Below are positions 16,330 to 25,366 of a stretch of DNA of 64,000 nucleotides, piece by piece. Position numbers and translations under genes: made by a program. Where the stretch lies: NCBI RefSeq assembly GCF_022747945.1, contig NZ_JALDST010000001.1:2108001-2172000 (forward strand). The letters are read 5' to 3'. The stretch comes from Micromonospora sp. R77. Lineage in GTDB: Bacteria > Actinomycetota > Actinomycetes > Mycobacteriales > Micromonosporaceae. The notes beneath the pieces are model-generated. The model was not told where the DNA came from. It ran no database searches and saw only the letters and a list, made by a program, of their open reading frames with translations. Position 1 is the stretch's first letter. Each line of letters begins with the position of its first letter.

Positions 16330-17458
16330 AACGGGGTGACGGGGGGCGGCGGAGGGAGGTGAGGAGGGGGGTGAGGAGGGGGGTGAGGCGGGATTTGAGG
16401 CTGGTCAGGCCGCCGGGGAAGAAGTAGACGGCGAGGATGAAGACCGTGCCGAGGACGAAGAGGGGCTGGCTCAGCGGGCGGCTCAGCACCGCCGGGAGGG
16501 CGTTCACCGCGTCGCTGGTGCCGAAGGCGGTGAGGCGGTGGTCGAGGTACATGTAGAGGATGCCGCCCAGGACCGGGCCCCAGCGGGTGCCGGGGCCGCC
16601 GAGCACCACCATGACCAGCAGGGACAGGGTCAGCTCGGACGAGGTGACGTGCGGGCTCGCACCGCCCACGATCAGGCAGTAGACCACCCCGCCGGCCGTG
16701 GCCAGCCCGCCGGAGAGGGTGAACGCGACCAGCTTGAACCGGTACGGGTCGAGCCCCAGCACCCCGATCCGCCGCTCGTCGTCGCGCAGCCCGGCCAGCA
16801 CCCGCCCGGTGGGCGAGCCGCTGACCCGGTGCACCACGAAGACCACCAGCGTCAGGTACGCCAGCGCCAGCCAGTAGAGGTTCACCGTGTTGGTCACCCC
16901 GACCAACACCGACGGCAGCCCGGACACGTCCAGCGGCAGCCCCTCCTCACCGCCGGTGAGCCCGCCGAAGTCCCGGGCCACCAGGATCGCCCCGACCTGC
17001 GCGAAGGCCAGGGTCACCATGGCGAAGGCGATCCCCACCGTACGCAGCGCCACCGCGCCGAGCAGCGCGGCGAGGATCGTCCCGCCGGTGACGGTGAGCA
17101 GCGCCGCCTGCCACAGCGGCAGTCCGGCCCGGGTGACCAGCACGTCGGTGCCGTACACGCCGGCGGCGAAATAGAGGGCGTGTCCGAAGGAGAGCATCCC
17201 GGTCCGCCCGAAGAGCAGGTCGTAGCCGGCGGCGAGCCCGCCGAAGACCAGGCAGATGGCGAGCAGTTGCAGGGTGCCCGGCGAGTTGAGCGGCCCTTCG
17301 AAGAGGCCCGGCAGGTTCACCGTCGAGTACGGCACGATCGCCGCCACCACCAGCGCGACCAGCGGCAGGAACGGCCGCAGCCCGGGCCGGCGGGGGCGCC
17401 CCGGGGTCAGCTCGTCGGGCACCCGCGCCGGGGGCGCCTCCACCACGGAGTCGGTCAT
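16328..17458 (-). CDS. livM: Branched-chain amino-acid ABC permease, LivM-type
   Basis: A 376-residue inner-membrane permease with about nine hydrophobic segments after a 30-residue cytoplasmic Pro/Arg-rich start. The LivM family signature region is visible (GYDLLFGRTGMLSFGHALYF) together with the EAA-like loop GLRDDERRIGVLGLDPYRFK near residue 225. It forms the transmembrane channel with the LivH-type protein. It is the last gene of a five-gene operon and overlaps livH by 4 nt. The C-terminal tail (LTPLLTPLLTSLRRPPSPR) is encoded by short GAGGAGGGGGGT repeats and looks like a recent extension into the downstream repeat. Confidence 0.9.
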   Translation of the reverse strand: MTDSVVEAPPARVPDELTPGRPRRPGLRPFLPLVALVVAAIVPYSTVNLPGLFEGPLNSPGTLQLLAICLVFGGLAAGYDLLFGRTGMLSFGHALYFAAGVYGTDVLVTRAGLPLWQAALLTVTGGTILAALLGAVALRTVGIAFAMVTLAFAQVGAILVARDFGGLTGGEEGLPLDVSGLPSVLVGVTNTVNLYWLALAYLTLVVFVVHRVSGSPTGRVLAGLRDDERRIGVLGLDPYRFKLVAFTLSGGLATAGGVVYCLIVGGASPHVTSSELTLSLLVMVVLGGPGTRWGPVLGGILYMYLDHRLTAFGTSDAVNALPAVLSRPLSQPLFVLGTVFILAVYFFPGGLTSLKSRLTPLLTPLLTSLRRPPSPR

Positions 17459-18345
17459 GCCGTTGCCACCTTTCCGGCGAAGCCCTGCGGACGCAGCAGC
17501 AGCACCACGGCGAGCAGCCCGACCACGCAGAGGTCACCCAGGCCGGACGTGCCGTAGTAGTTGACGAACTGTTGCAGCAGCCCCACCGCGACCGCCGCGT
17601 ACGCGGACCCGACGACCGAGCCCATCCCGCCGATCACCACCACGATGAAGGCGAAGATCAGCAGTGAGCCGCCCTGCCCGGGTGACACGGTGCCGAAGTA
17701 GACGCCGCCGAGCGCCCCGGCCAGCGCGGCGGCCGCCCCGCCGATGGCGAAGACCAGGGTGAACGCCTTGCGGACGTCGATGCCGAGCGCGGTGACCATC
17801 TCCCGGTTCTCCACCCCGGCCCGGATCACCAGGCCGTAGCGGGTCCAGCGGAGGAAGGCGAGCAGCGCACCGAGCACCAGCACCGCGGCGACGACCAGCA
17901 GCAGGCCGGCGTTCGGCACGTTCGCGCCGAGGACGCCGGTCACGTCCCGGGTCCAGGCGGGGCGCGGGAAGGGCCGCGCGTCCGCGCCCCAGGTGGCCTG
18001 GAGCAGCGCGACCCCGGCCAGCGACAGCCCGACGGTGACCAGCACCTGTTCGATGGTGCGGGAATAGAGCGGCCGGATCAGCACCAGCTCGACCAGCACC
18101 GCCACCAGCGAGCCGGCGAGCACCCCGAAGACGACGGCCAGCACGAAGCCGAGGCCGTCCGGGCCGGCCCCGGGCAGGTTGCCCGCCGCCCACCAGGTCG
18201 CGTACGCGCCGACGCCGAGGAAGAGGCCGTGCGCGAAGTTGAGCACGTCGGCCAAGCCGAAGACCAGGGAGAGCCCGGAGGCGACCAGGAAATAGAGCGC
18301 CGCCAGGCCCAGCCCGGTCAGCGTCAACAGGATCACCGTGCTCAT
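17455..18345 (-). CDS. livH: Branched-chain amino-acid ABC permease, LivH-type
   Basis: A 296-residue permease of the LivH family with about eight TM segments. Family features: GLALVFGLADVLNFAHG-like region near residues 25-42, the cytoplasmic loop VENREMVTALGIDVRKAFTL near 190 that contacts the ATPase, and IVVVIGGMGSVVGS. It pairs with the LivM-type protein to make the membrane channel. It overlaps its upstream neighbour (livF) and downstream neighbour (livM) by 4 nt each, implying translational coupling. Confidence 0.93.
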   Translation of the reverse strand: MSTVILLTLTGLGLAALYFLVASGLSLVFGLADVLNFAHGLFLGVGAYATWWAAGNLPGAGPDGLGFVLAVVFGVLAGSLVAVLVELVLIRPLYSRTIEQVLVTVGLSLAGVALLQATWGADARPFPRPAWTRDVTGVLGANVPNAGLLLVVAAVLVLGALLAFLRWTRYGLVIRAGVENREMVTALGIDVRKAFTLVFAIGGAAAALAGALGGVYFGTVSPGQGGSLLIFAFIVVVIGGMGSVVGSAYAAVAVGLLQQFVNYYGTSGLGDLCVVGLLAVVLLLRPQGFAGKVATA

Positions 18346-19073
18346 GAGTGGACCTCCGAGGCGCCGACACCGAGCAGGGACTTCGTCAGCGCGGTCTCCA
18401 GCAGCAGCTCCTGCGCGTTCCCCGTCCAGGCCACTCGGCCGGCGGAGAGCACCACCGCGTCGGAGGCCAGCCGGCGCACCACGGCCAGGTTCTGCTCGAC
18501 CAGCAGCACCGGCACCGTCTCGGCCACCCGTTCCAGCACCTCGGCCACCTCGGTCACCACCTTCGGCGCCAACCCCTTGGTCGGCTCGTCGACCAGCAGC
18601 AGCCGGTTGTCGTTGAGCAGCACCCGGCCGATCGCGAGCATCTGCTGCTGCCCGCCGGAGAGCGAGCCGGCCCGTTGCCGTCCGCGTCGGTCCAGCTCCG
18701 GGAAGAGCGCGAAGACCCGGTCGTACGCCGGGGTGGTGCCCCGCCGTTCGGCGAGCCGCAGGTTCTCCGCGACGGTGAGCCCGGCGAAGACGTCCCGGTC
18801 CTCCGGCACATAGCCGAGGCCGCCGCGGACCAGCCGGTGGGTGGGGCGGGCGAGCAGGCTCTGCGCGCCCATCCGGATGCTGCCGCGCACCTCGCCGCTG
18901 CGGGGGGTGAGCCCGACGATCGCGCGCAGCGTGGTGGTCTTGCCGACGCCGTTGCGGCCGAGCAGCACGGTCACCCCGGTCGGCGCGACGTCGAACGACA
19001 CCCCCTGCAGGATGTGCAGCCCGGCGATCCGCACCGACAGGTCCTCGACGGCGAGGACGGGTTCGACGCTCAT
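18342..19073 (-). CDS. livF: Branched-chain amino-acid ABC ATPase, LivF-type
   Basis: A 243-residue ATP-hydrolysing subunit. Walker A LLGRNGVGKTTT (about 33-44), ABC signature SLSGGQQQMLAIGR (about 138-151), Walker B LLLVDEPTKGLAPK, and the switch His position in VLLVEQNLAVVRR. The short length and the QQQM signature are typical of LivF rather than LivG. It forms a heterodimer with the LivG-type subunit encoded just upstream. Overlaps of 4 nt on both sides mark it as part of the operon. Confidence 0.93.
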   Translation of the reverse strand: MSVEPVLAVEDLSVRIAGLHILQGVSFDVAPTGVTVLLGRNGVGKTTTLRAIVGLTPRSGEVRGSIRMGAQSLLARPTHRLVRGGLGYVPEDRDVFAGLTVAENLRLAERRGTTPAYDRVFALFPELDRRGRQRAGSLSGGQQQMLAIGRVLLNDNRLLLVDEPTKGLAPKVVTEVAEVLERVAETVPVLLVEQNLAVVRRLASDAVVLSAGRVAWTGNAQELLLETALTKSLLGVGASEVHS

Positions 19074-19813
19074 AGGGACTCCCCCAGGTACGCCTCCTGG
19101 ACGGTGGCGTTGGCCATCACCGTGTCCGGCGTGTCGCAGGCCAGCAGCGCGCCGTGGTGCATCACGGCGATCCGGTCGGCCAGCTCCAGGATCACGTCCA
19201 TGTGGTGCTCGACCATCAGCACCGACCGACCGCTGTCACCGGTCAGCGACTTGATCACGCTCACCAGTTCGGGCACGTCGGAGGTGCTGACCCCGGCCAT
19301 CGGCTCGTCGAGCAGCATCACCCGGGGTTCGCCGGCGAGCAGCAGGGCGATCTCCAGCATGCGCTTCTCGCCGTGCGCCAGGGTGCCGGCCAGGGCCGTA
19401 CCCCGGTGGTGCAGGCCGACCTGGTCGAGCGCCGCGTCGGCGGCGGCGGCCACCTCCCGGTCGGCCGCCGCCCGCCGCCACAGCTTCATCGAGCCACCCC
19501 GGTGCGCCTGTACGGCCAGCCGGACGTTCTCCCGCACGGTGAGCGACCCGAAGACCGAGGACGACTGGAAGGTACGTCCCAGCCCGAGCCGGGCCCGGCG
19601 GTGCGGCGGCAGCTCGGTGATGTCCTTCCCGTCGAGCAGGAGCCGCCCCTCGGTGGGCTTGCGCAGGCCGGTGATCAGGTTGAACAGGGAGGTCTTGCCG
19701 GCGCCGTTCGGCCCGATCACGCCGAGGAACTCCCCCGGGGCGAGGTCGAGATAGACGGAGTCGACGATGGCGACCTCACCGATCCGCCAGGTCAGACCGC
19801 GGGTGGCGAGCAC
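19070..19813 (-). CDS. livG: Branched-chain amino-acid ABC ATPase, LivG-type
   Basis: A 247-residue ATPase. Walker A IGPNGAGKTSLFNLITG (about 33-49), signature LAHGEKRMLEIALLLAGEP, Walker B VMLLDEPMAGVS, and VLMVEHHMDVILELADRI with the switch His. The C-terminal PDTVMANATVQEAYLGESL is the usual LivG ending. The signature is LAHGEK instead of the common LSYGxQ, a known variation. The GTG start lies 3 nt after the stop of the binding-protein gene. Confidence 0.93.
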   Translation of the reverse strand: MLATRGLTWRIGEVAIVDSVYLDLAPGEFLGVIGPNGAGKTSLFNLITGLRKPTEGRLLLDGKDITELPPHRRARLGLGRTFQSSSVFGSLTVRENVRLAVQAHRGGSMKLWRRAAADREVAAAADAALDQVGLHHRGTALAGTLAHGEKRMLEIALLLAGEPRVMLLDEPMAGVSTSDVPELVSVIKSLTGDSGRSVLMVEHHMDVILELADRIAVMHHGALLACDTPDTVMANATVQEAYLGESL

Positions 19814-19816
19814 TTC

Positions 19817-21019
19817 TCAGCCCTTCATCCGGGTGACCGGCGGGGCGGTCTCGTCACCGGTCAGGCTCTTCTGCGCGGCGGCCGTGAAGGCGGTGCCGCT
19901 GCCGGTGAGCTTGGCCTGGTACATCGGCTGGAGCAGCGCGTGGTCCTCGGCGCGGATGGTCATCGGCCCCTTGATCCCGTCGAACTGCCAGCCTTCGAGG
20001 GCCTTGACCATCTTGTCGACGTCGTCGCCCCCCTCGGACGCGGCGCGGACGACCATCTGGGCGGCGGCGAAGCCGTCCGGGTGGAACAGGTCGAGCGTCC
20101 CGCCGGGAATCTTCGCCTTGGCGGCCTTGGCGGCCTCGGTGTCGCTGGCCCCGTCGAAGTAGTGCGACAGGAAGGAGATCTTGGCGCCGGCCGCGCCGAA
20201 GGTGGGCCAGGAGGCGCGGATGTCCAGGCCGGTGACGACCGTGGTGGAGGCGAGCACGCCCTGCTGGTCCAGGGTCTGCCACATGGCCGGGGCGGTGGTG
20301 CCGGCCCAGGCGACGAAGAGCAGGTCGGGCTTGGCGGCCTTGATCTGGCTGGCGAACGGGGTGAACTCGGTGGCGCTGGCCGGGGCCCGGACGCTGCTGA
20401 CGGTGGCACCGGCGCCGCCGATGACCTTCTTGACCGCGGCCTCGTTGGCGTCGCCGAACGCGCCGTCCTGGGCGAAGACGACGACCTTCTTGCCGGTCGC
20501 GTCGCCGATGAACGACTTGGCGGTCACCACGTCCTGGTACGACTGCCGACCCGAGCGGAACGTGTACCTGTTCGCCCCGGTCACCGCGTCGGTGGCGGCC
20601 GGGCCGGAGATGAAGAGCACCTTGTTCTGGGCGGCGATCGGGGCGACCTGGAGGGCCACGCCGGACGAGGTGGAACCGGCAATGATCTTCGTACCCTTGC
20701 CGATCAGGTCCTTGGCGGCGGAGACCGCCTTGGCCGGGTCGCCCGCGTCGTCGACCTCGGTGACCTCGACCTTGCGGTCACCGACCTTGCCGGTGCCCTT
20801 GGTGGCATAGTCCAGGCCGGCCTTGAACCCCTCGATGTACTGCTTGCCGTAGCTGGCCAGCGGGCCGGACTGGGAGTAGACCAGACCGACCTTGACCGGG
20901 GCGGTGTCACCACCGCCGGAGGCGGTGTCCTGCGGGCTGCCGCAGGCCGTGGTGGCGAGCGCCGCCGCCATCATCGTGGCGGCGGAGAGGAACACCCGCC
21001 GCGTGTGCCGGACCGTCAT
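19817..21019 (-). CDS. Branched-chain amino-acid-type substrate-binding lipoprotein
   Basis: A 400-residue periplasmic-type binding protein of the Leu/Ile/Val receptor family. The signal has basic residues (TVRHTRRVFL), a hydrophobic core and the lipobox ATTAC, so mature Cys is about residue 26. The mature fold begins PVKVGLVYSQSGPLASYGKQ, with later ASSGVALQVAPIAAQNKVLF and GPMTIRAEDHALLQPMYQAK as expected. The ligand may be a branched-chain amino acid, amide or other small polar compound; the sequence does not fix it. It is the first gene of the ABC operon, which runs down to 16328. Confidence 0.92.
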   Translation of the reverse strand: MTVRHTRRVFLSAATMMAAALATTACGSPQDTASGGGDTAPVKVGLVYSQSGPLASYGKQYIEGFKAGLDYATKGTGKVGDRKVEVTEVDDAGDPAKAVSAAKDLIGKGTKIIAGSTSSGVALQVAPIAAQNKVLFISGPAATDAVTGANRYTFRSGRQSYQDVVTAKSFIGDATGKKVVVFAQDGAFGDANEAAVKKVIGGAGATVSSVRAPASATEFTPFASQIKAAKPDLLFVAWAGTTAPAMWQTLDQQGVLASTTVVTGLDIRASWPTFGAAGAKISFLSHYFDGASDTEAAKAAKAKIPGGTLDLFHPDGFAAAQMVVRAASEGGDDVDKMVKALEGWQFDGIKGPMTIRAEDHALLQPMYQAKLTGSGTAFTAAAQKSLTGDETAPPVTRMKG

Positions 21020-21474
21020 CGCGACTCCAGGTGAGGACAGGAAGCTGACTCAGTTGTCGGCTCACGCTAGAAGTGACGTCACCCACGGGCTATGTGGGCG
21101 TAACACACAAGTCATCGGGATCGGGTGGCCGCTCGTTACAAGCGTCGCCGTCACCGCGTAACCCCACCGACTCCGGATGGCCGCTGCCGCCACCGGTGAC
21201 CGGGCCCGGGTGTCGCGCCCCGCCATCGTCAGCACAACGCCCGCACCCGCCTCGCGCCAGGCCCGCGCTCGCGCCGCGTCGCGCGGCAGGCCGACAGCGC
21301 TGGGTGCGTTGGTGGTCGCTCCGGCGTCAACGGACGCACCCCGAATCCCTCGACCGCACCGCGACACGGCGCGAGCCGGGGCAGGGTCGGGAACGACGGC
21401 GGCCCGGCGGGGCGGGTCGACGTGGCGTGGTGCGCCGCGCCGACCCGGATCCCACCGGGCCGTCCGTCGATCGG
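21020..21474. promoter_or_regulatory. Gene-free region upstream of the ABC operon
   Basis: This 455-bp stretch has no convincing gene; open frames on both strands lack coding character. Near the operon start are a perfect 10-bp palindrome GTGACGTCAC (21073-21082) and, overlapping it, an inverted repeat CCCAC..GTGGG (21083-21099), which together look like operator sites for the ABC operon promoter. The remaining 300 bp to the surface-protein stop show nothing recognisable. Confidence 0.4.
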
Positions 21475-24400
21475 TCAGACGGTCAGCGACCTCCTGCGCC
21501 GCCAGGTGACCAGGAGCAGTGCCGCACCGCCGACCACGGCCAGCAGGCCGCCGCCGATGATCCCGGTCAGCTTGACGCCGGTGACCGGCAGGTGTCCTCC
21601 GCCGTGGTACCACGGCGGCCCGGGCTTCTTCACCGCCCGGTTGGTGAAGGTGCAGGTGATGTCCTGGCCCCGTTCCGGGGTGACCACCCCGTTCACCACC
21701 GGCACCGACTCCCCGCCGGCCAGCACGCACTCGGGCGGCCCGACCTGCTCGTATCCCTTGGGGCCGCCGGACTCGGTGAGCCGGTAGCCGACGCCCACCT
21801 GGACCCGTACGTCGGTGACGGCCGGGCTGCCGGTCCGGCCGCTGATCGGGGTCGCGCCGTTGAGCGGTGTCGCGGTGAGCAGCCAGTCGGTGGGCTTGGC
21901 CTTGCCGCCACCGTCACCGCCCCAGTTCCCGCCGCCGCCCGGGCCGCCACTCCAGTCGTCCATGCCGCCACTGCCGCCCGGGCCGCCGCCGCTCGGGCCG
22001 CCGCTGCTCGGGCCGCCGCTGCCATCCCAGCCGTCCTTGCCGTCGAGCAGCTTCTTGACCAGGGTCAGGTGGGCGCTGCCCGGGTCGAGCTGGCCGTTGC
22101 GCCAGGTGCAGGTGTAGCTCTCCCCGGCAGCGGGGGTGAACACGTCGTTCGGCGTCGGGATCGGCGTCTCGGTGCCGTTCAGCACGCAGGTCACCGGGCC
22201 CAGTTGCTCGTAGCCGGCCGGGCCCCCGGTCTCACTGAGGGTGTAGCCGACTCCGCCCACGGCCGCCACGTCGGTGACCGTCGCCTGGCCGCTGCGACCG
22301 CTGATCGGGGTCGCGCCCGACCCCGTCGGGGGGATCGCGTTCAACAGCCAGTCCTGCGGGGTGGCGGTGCCGCCGAAGTCGTTCTTCACCTGCTTGACCA
22401 GGGTCAGCCGGGCGGGCGCGGGCGGCGGGACGAACTGGTTACGGAACGTGCAGGTGACGTCCTGGCCGAACGTCGGGGTGAGCCGGTTGTTCGGCGTCGG
22501 CACCGGCGTGGACGTCCCGGTCAGCACGCACTGCGGCGTGCCGACCTGCTCGTAGTCCGCCGGTCCGTCTTTCTCCCCGAGCTGGTACGTCACGTTCGGG
22601 AACGCCTCCGCACCGGTCACCGCCGGGGTGCCGCTACGCCCACTGATCACGACCGGGACCGGGAGGTCGTTACGGGGCAGCGGTGCCGCCTCCAGGAGCC
22701 AGTCCTGGGGCGTCGCGGTACCGCCGCTGACCTCCTTCACCAGGGTCAGCTTGGCCGCCTGGGCCTGGTTGACCGCGGTGCAGACCGCCGTCTCGCCGAG
22801 CGGCACGCTGGCCACGCCGTTGGCGCCGGTGTAGGCCGGACCCACGGAGCCGTCCGCCTGCCGCAGCCCGCAGTTCCAGCTGCCGGTGGCCGGTGGGGTG
22901 ATCACCGCACCGGTGTTCCTGACCTGGGTGAACCCGGGAACGGTGCTCTCGGCCAGCGAGTGGAGCACGCCCGGGGCGACGTCACCGGTCACCCCGTTGG
23001 TCCCCTCGACCACCGTGCTGCCCCCCGTGATCGCCTTCAGCGTCCAGGCGTCCAACGACGGCTCCGGGACGCCGTACGGGTTCTGCAGCTCCTTCGCCAG
23101 CGTCAGCCGGGTCGGGCAGGTCACCGTGTTGGTGACCCGGAAGGAGTTCAGGCCCGGCAGGGTGAGCACGACCGGCCCGACATCGCCGGTGACCGCTACG
23201 GTGCCGCAGTTGACCGGTAGCAGGTCCTTGTTGATCGTCTCGCCGATGGTCACCGTGGTGCCGGTGGCGAAGCTGTCGTACGGGGTGTTCCAGGCCGGGT
23301 CGTTGATGCCGCTGATCGCGAGGTCCGACTGGAACTCCACCGGCTGGTCCGGGTTCTCGAACGACGTGCCGTTGATGACCCAGGTCTTGTGCACCACGAT
23401 GGTGGACCGCTGCTGTTCCGCCTCCCGGTTGAGGATCACGCAGCTGACGATGGCGGTGGCCTGGGCGTCCACCGTGAAGCCGTTGGCGCCGCTGTTGGTC
23501 ACCGGGGTCGCCGTACCGTTCGCGGTGCAGGCCGCGTTGTCGCCACCCTGCTGTTCCAGGGTGAAGCCGGCCTTCGGTGTCTCCTCGAGGGTGACCGGCT
23601 TGCTGGTCACCCCGGTCAGGTCGACGTCGAAGTTCACCGCACCGGTGAGCGTGTCGGTGACCGCGCTGCCCGGGGTGACCCCGGTGGTGGTGGTGGATAT
23701 CGTCCAGCCGCCGGCGGGTACCGCGTCGGCGACCGTGCCACCGGCCGGGATCACCTTCTTGACCACGCTGATGGTGCCGGCGCAGGCTTCGAGGGCGAGC
23801 CGGCGGAACACGGCGGCCAGTTCCTCGTACCCCGTCTGGATGTAGTCGGAGCCGGCCACCGGGCCTGAGATCGCGGCCAGGTTGTTGGCCGAGCCGGTCA
23901 CGCCGGCGCCCACTCCGACGGCGACGACCCGGGTGCCCTCGGCCTTGACCGCGTTGGCCGAGAAGACGCCGTTCTCCACCTCCTTGAAGCGGGTGAAGTT
24001 GCCGGGACCCTGGGCCGGCGGCGGTCCGTACACCGTGGGGTTGCCGTCGGTCAGGATGATGACCGCGTCGTACGTGTTCGGCGCGGCGGCGACCTGGAAG
24101 AGACCGGCGTCCCAGTTGGTGGTGCCACCCGCGGTGAGTCCGTTGATCGCCGCCTTCACCGTGTTCGCGCCCGTGGTGTCGGAGACCGGCACCGGGTTGA
24201 GCACGGTGGCCGCGTTGGTGGCGAAGGTGTAGAGCCCGATCTCCGACGGGGTGCCGGTCAGGGCGTCCACGAAGCCGTTCGCGGCATTCTTCACGTCGGG
24301 CAGGTTGGGCGAGATGGAGCCGGAGACGTCGATCAGCAACGCGATGCTGAGGCCGCACTGCGACGGCAGGGGCGGGTTGTCGCGGGCGTCCGCCCACACC

Positions 24401-24915
24401 GCCCCCCGCGCGGTCCGGTTGGTGTTGCCGGTGGTGTTGACCGGGAACTGGTAGGAGACGTTGTTGGAGACCGCGCCGGTGAAGACGCCGTTGTAGGTGG
24501 TCGGCGTGGTGGTGCCGCCGCCCGTGTCGAGCGTCTCGAGCAGGCGCCAGCCACTGGGTGCGCTCCGCTCGATGATCCAGTAGCCCTGGTTGGTGCCGGT
24601 ACGCCCCGGCACGTCGACGCTGCACGAACCGTCCCCGCCGGTGGTGCACGAGGCGGTCGGCGTGTCACCGGGGCCGGGCCGGGTGCCGGAGACACCCGCG
24701 TAGAAGTCGAAGACGGCGCCGGCGAGCGGCCCGACCAGGTCCTCGGCCTGGCGGTCGCCGCCCTTGTTGACGGTCAGCGTGGCGGTGGTCGGGCTGGCCG
24801 CGTGGGCCGGCTGCGCCGCGTGCGGCCCGACCAGCGGCAGTGCACCGCAGATCAGGGCCAGGGCGGCCGTCGCGCTCAGGCGTCGGCGCGCTCGCGTGAT
24901 GATCGGAATGGACAT
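21475..24915 (-). CDS. LPVTG-anchored surface protein with vWA domain
   Basis: A 1146-residue exported protein. Signal peptide about 1-40 (RRRLSATAALALICGALP...AHA). An N-terminal prealbumin-like (SpaA/DUF5979-type) module is followed by a von Willebrand A domain from about 190, with MIDAS motif DVSGSIS and ILTDGNP. Six beta-rich modules then begin with variants of LTLVKxV; the last three read LTLVK..TPQDWLL or KPTDWLL and end CTFxN with a Cys pair. A Gly/Ser/Trp-rich insertion (GGPSGGGPGGSGG) splits the last module. The C-terminus is a sortase signal: LPVTG, a hydrophobic segment, then WRRRRSLTV. It resembles Gram-positive pilin/adhesin proteins. No sortase gene is nearby. Confidence 0.9.
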   Translation of the reverse strand: MSIPIITRARRRLSATAALALICGALPLVGPHAAQPAHAASPTTATLTVNKGGDRQAEDLVGPLAGAVFDFYAGVSGTRPGPGDTPTASCTTGGDGSCSVDVPGRTGTNQGYWIIERSAPSGWRLLETLDTGGGTTTPTTYNGVFTGAVSNNVSYQFPVNTTGNTNRTARGAVWADARDNPPLPSQCGLSIALLIDVSGSISPNLPDVKNAANGFVDALTGTPSEIGLYTFATNAATVLNPVPVSDTTGANTVKAAINGLTAGGTTNWDAGLFQVAAAPNTYDAVIILTDGNPTVYGPPPAQGPGNFTRFKEVENGVFSANAVKAEGTRVVAVGVGAGVTGSANNLAAISGPVAGSDYIQTGYEELAAVFRRLALEACAGTISVVKKVIPAGGTVADAVPAGGWTISTTTTGVTPGSAVTDTLTGAVNFDVDLTGVTSKPVTLEETPKAGFTLEQQGGDNAACTANGTATPVTNSGANGFTVDAQATAIVSCVILNREAEQQRSTIVVHKTWVINGTSFENPDQPVEFQSDLAISGINDPAWNTPYDSFATGTTVTIGETINKDLLPVNCGTVAVTGDVGPVVLTLPGLNSFRVTNTVTCPTRLTLAKELQNPYGVPEPSLDAWTLKAITGGSTVVEGTNGVTGDVAPGVLHSLAESTVPGFTQVRNTGAVITPPATGSWNCGLRQADGSVGPAYTGANGVASVPLGETAVCTAVNQAQAAKLTLVKEVSGGTATPQDWLLEAAPLPRNDLPVPVVISGRSGTPAVTGAEAFPNVTYQLGEKDGPADYEQVGTPQCVLTGTSTPVPTPNNRLTPTFGQDVTCTFRNQFVPPPAPARLTLVKQVKNDFGGTATPQDWLLNAIPPTGSGATPISGRSGQATVTDVAAVGGVGYTLSETGGPAGYEQLGPVTCVLNGTETPIPTPNDVFTPAAGESYTCTWRNGQLDPGSAHLTLVKKLLDGKDGWDGSGGPSSGGPSGGGPGGSGGMDDWSGGPGGGGNWGGDGGGKAKPTDWLLTATPLNGATPISGRTGSPAVTDVRVQVGVGYRLTESGGPKGYEQVGPPECVLAGGESVPVVNGVVTPERGQDITCTFTNRAVKKPGPPWYHGGGHLPVTGVKLTGIIGGGLLAVVGGAALLLVTWRRRRSLTV

Positions 24916-25366
24916 TCATGAACCCCCGTGACGTCGTGCGGGACGACGCGACCCCTGACCCACCTCTCTCCGTGGGTCACGTTTCGACAGTATTGGGGTA
25001 AATGTCCGTTGCTGCCTGCACTTTCTCGATCGAGAGGATCTTTCCCATCCCGATGCCCGACCGCGCCGCACGGTCCGCAAAGGTGGCGAGACGCGGAAAC
25101 CCGACCCGCCCTCCCCATACCGATGCTGGTGGCCCTACGAACTTGATGGCAAAGATGAATCACCTGCCCGGTGCGACGCGTGACGGGTGATTCATCTTTG
25201 CCATCAAGTCTGTAGCGTTCGCGGCACTCGCCCCGCCCCTGCCGGATGCACAGGCGCCGACGGCGCTGGTGACCCGTTCTTGCCTGTCCACCACTGGACC
25301 GTGCGGCCCGACGGACCACTCCGCCGGGCCGCCCTGATCAGCCGAGCGCCGGCCGATCGACATTCG
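24916..25366. promoter_or_regulatory. Intergenic region between the two surface-protein genes
   Basis: 451 bp without a gene. Close to the vWA-protein start is an 8-bp perfect inverted repeat with an 8-nt loop (TGACCCAC at 24956-24963 with 24972-24979), which would lie in its leader or over its promoter. A long palindrome at 25141-25209 (separate entry) sits mid-way. Nothing else is recognised. Confidence 0.4.
25141..25209. repeat. 24-bp perfect inverted repeat
   Basis: Arms 25141-25164 (starting ACTTGATGGCAAAGATGAAT) and 25186-25209 are perfectly complementary over 24 bp, enclosing a 21-nt loop. The arms are much more AT-rich than the surroundings. It lies downstream of one surface-protein gene and upstream of the other, so it may terminate the former; its form suggests a dispersed intergenic element. 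Confidence 0.9.

Noticed and set aside
16328..16400. A possible small gene at the family A repeat
   Set aside because: The open frame only reflects the repeat arms and the livM tail; there is no start signal.
21062..21730. Possible gene between the ABC operon and the surface protein
   Set aside because: Composition is typical of antisense shadow, it overlaps the surface-protein end, and there is no ribosome site.
25141..25209. Possible CRISPR repeat unit
   Set aside because: Only one copy in the window, with a palindromic form and no spacers or cas genes.
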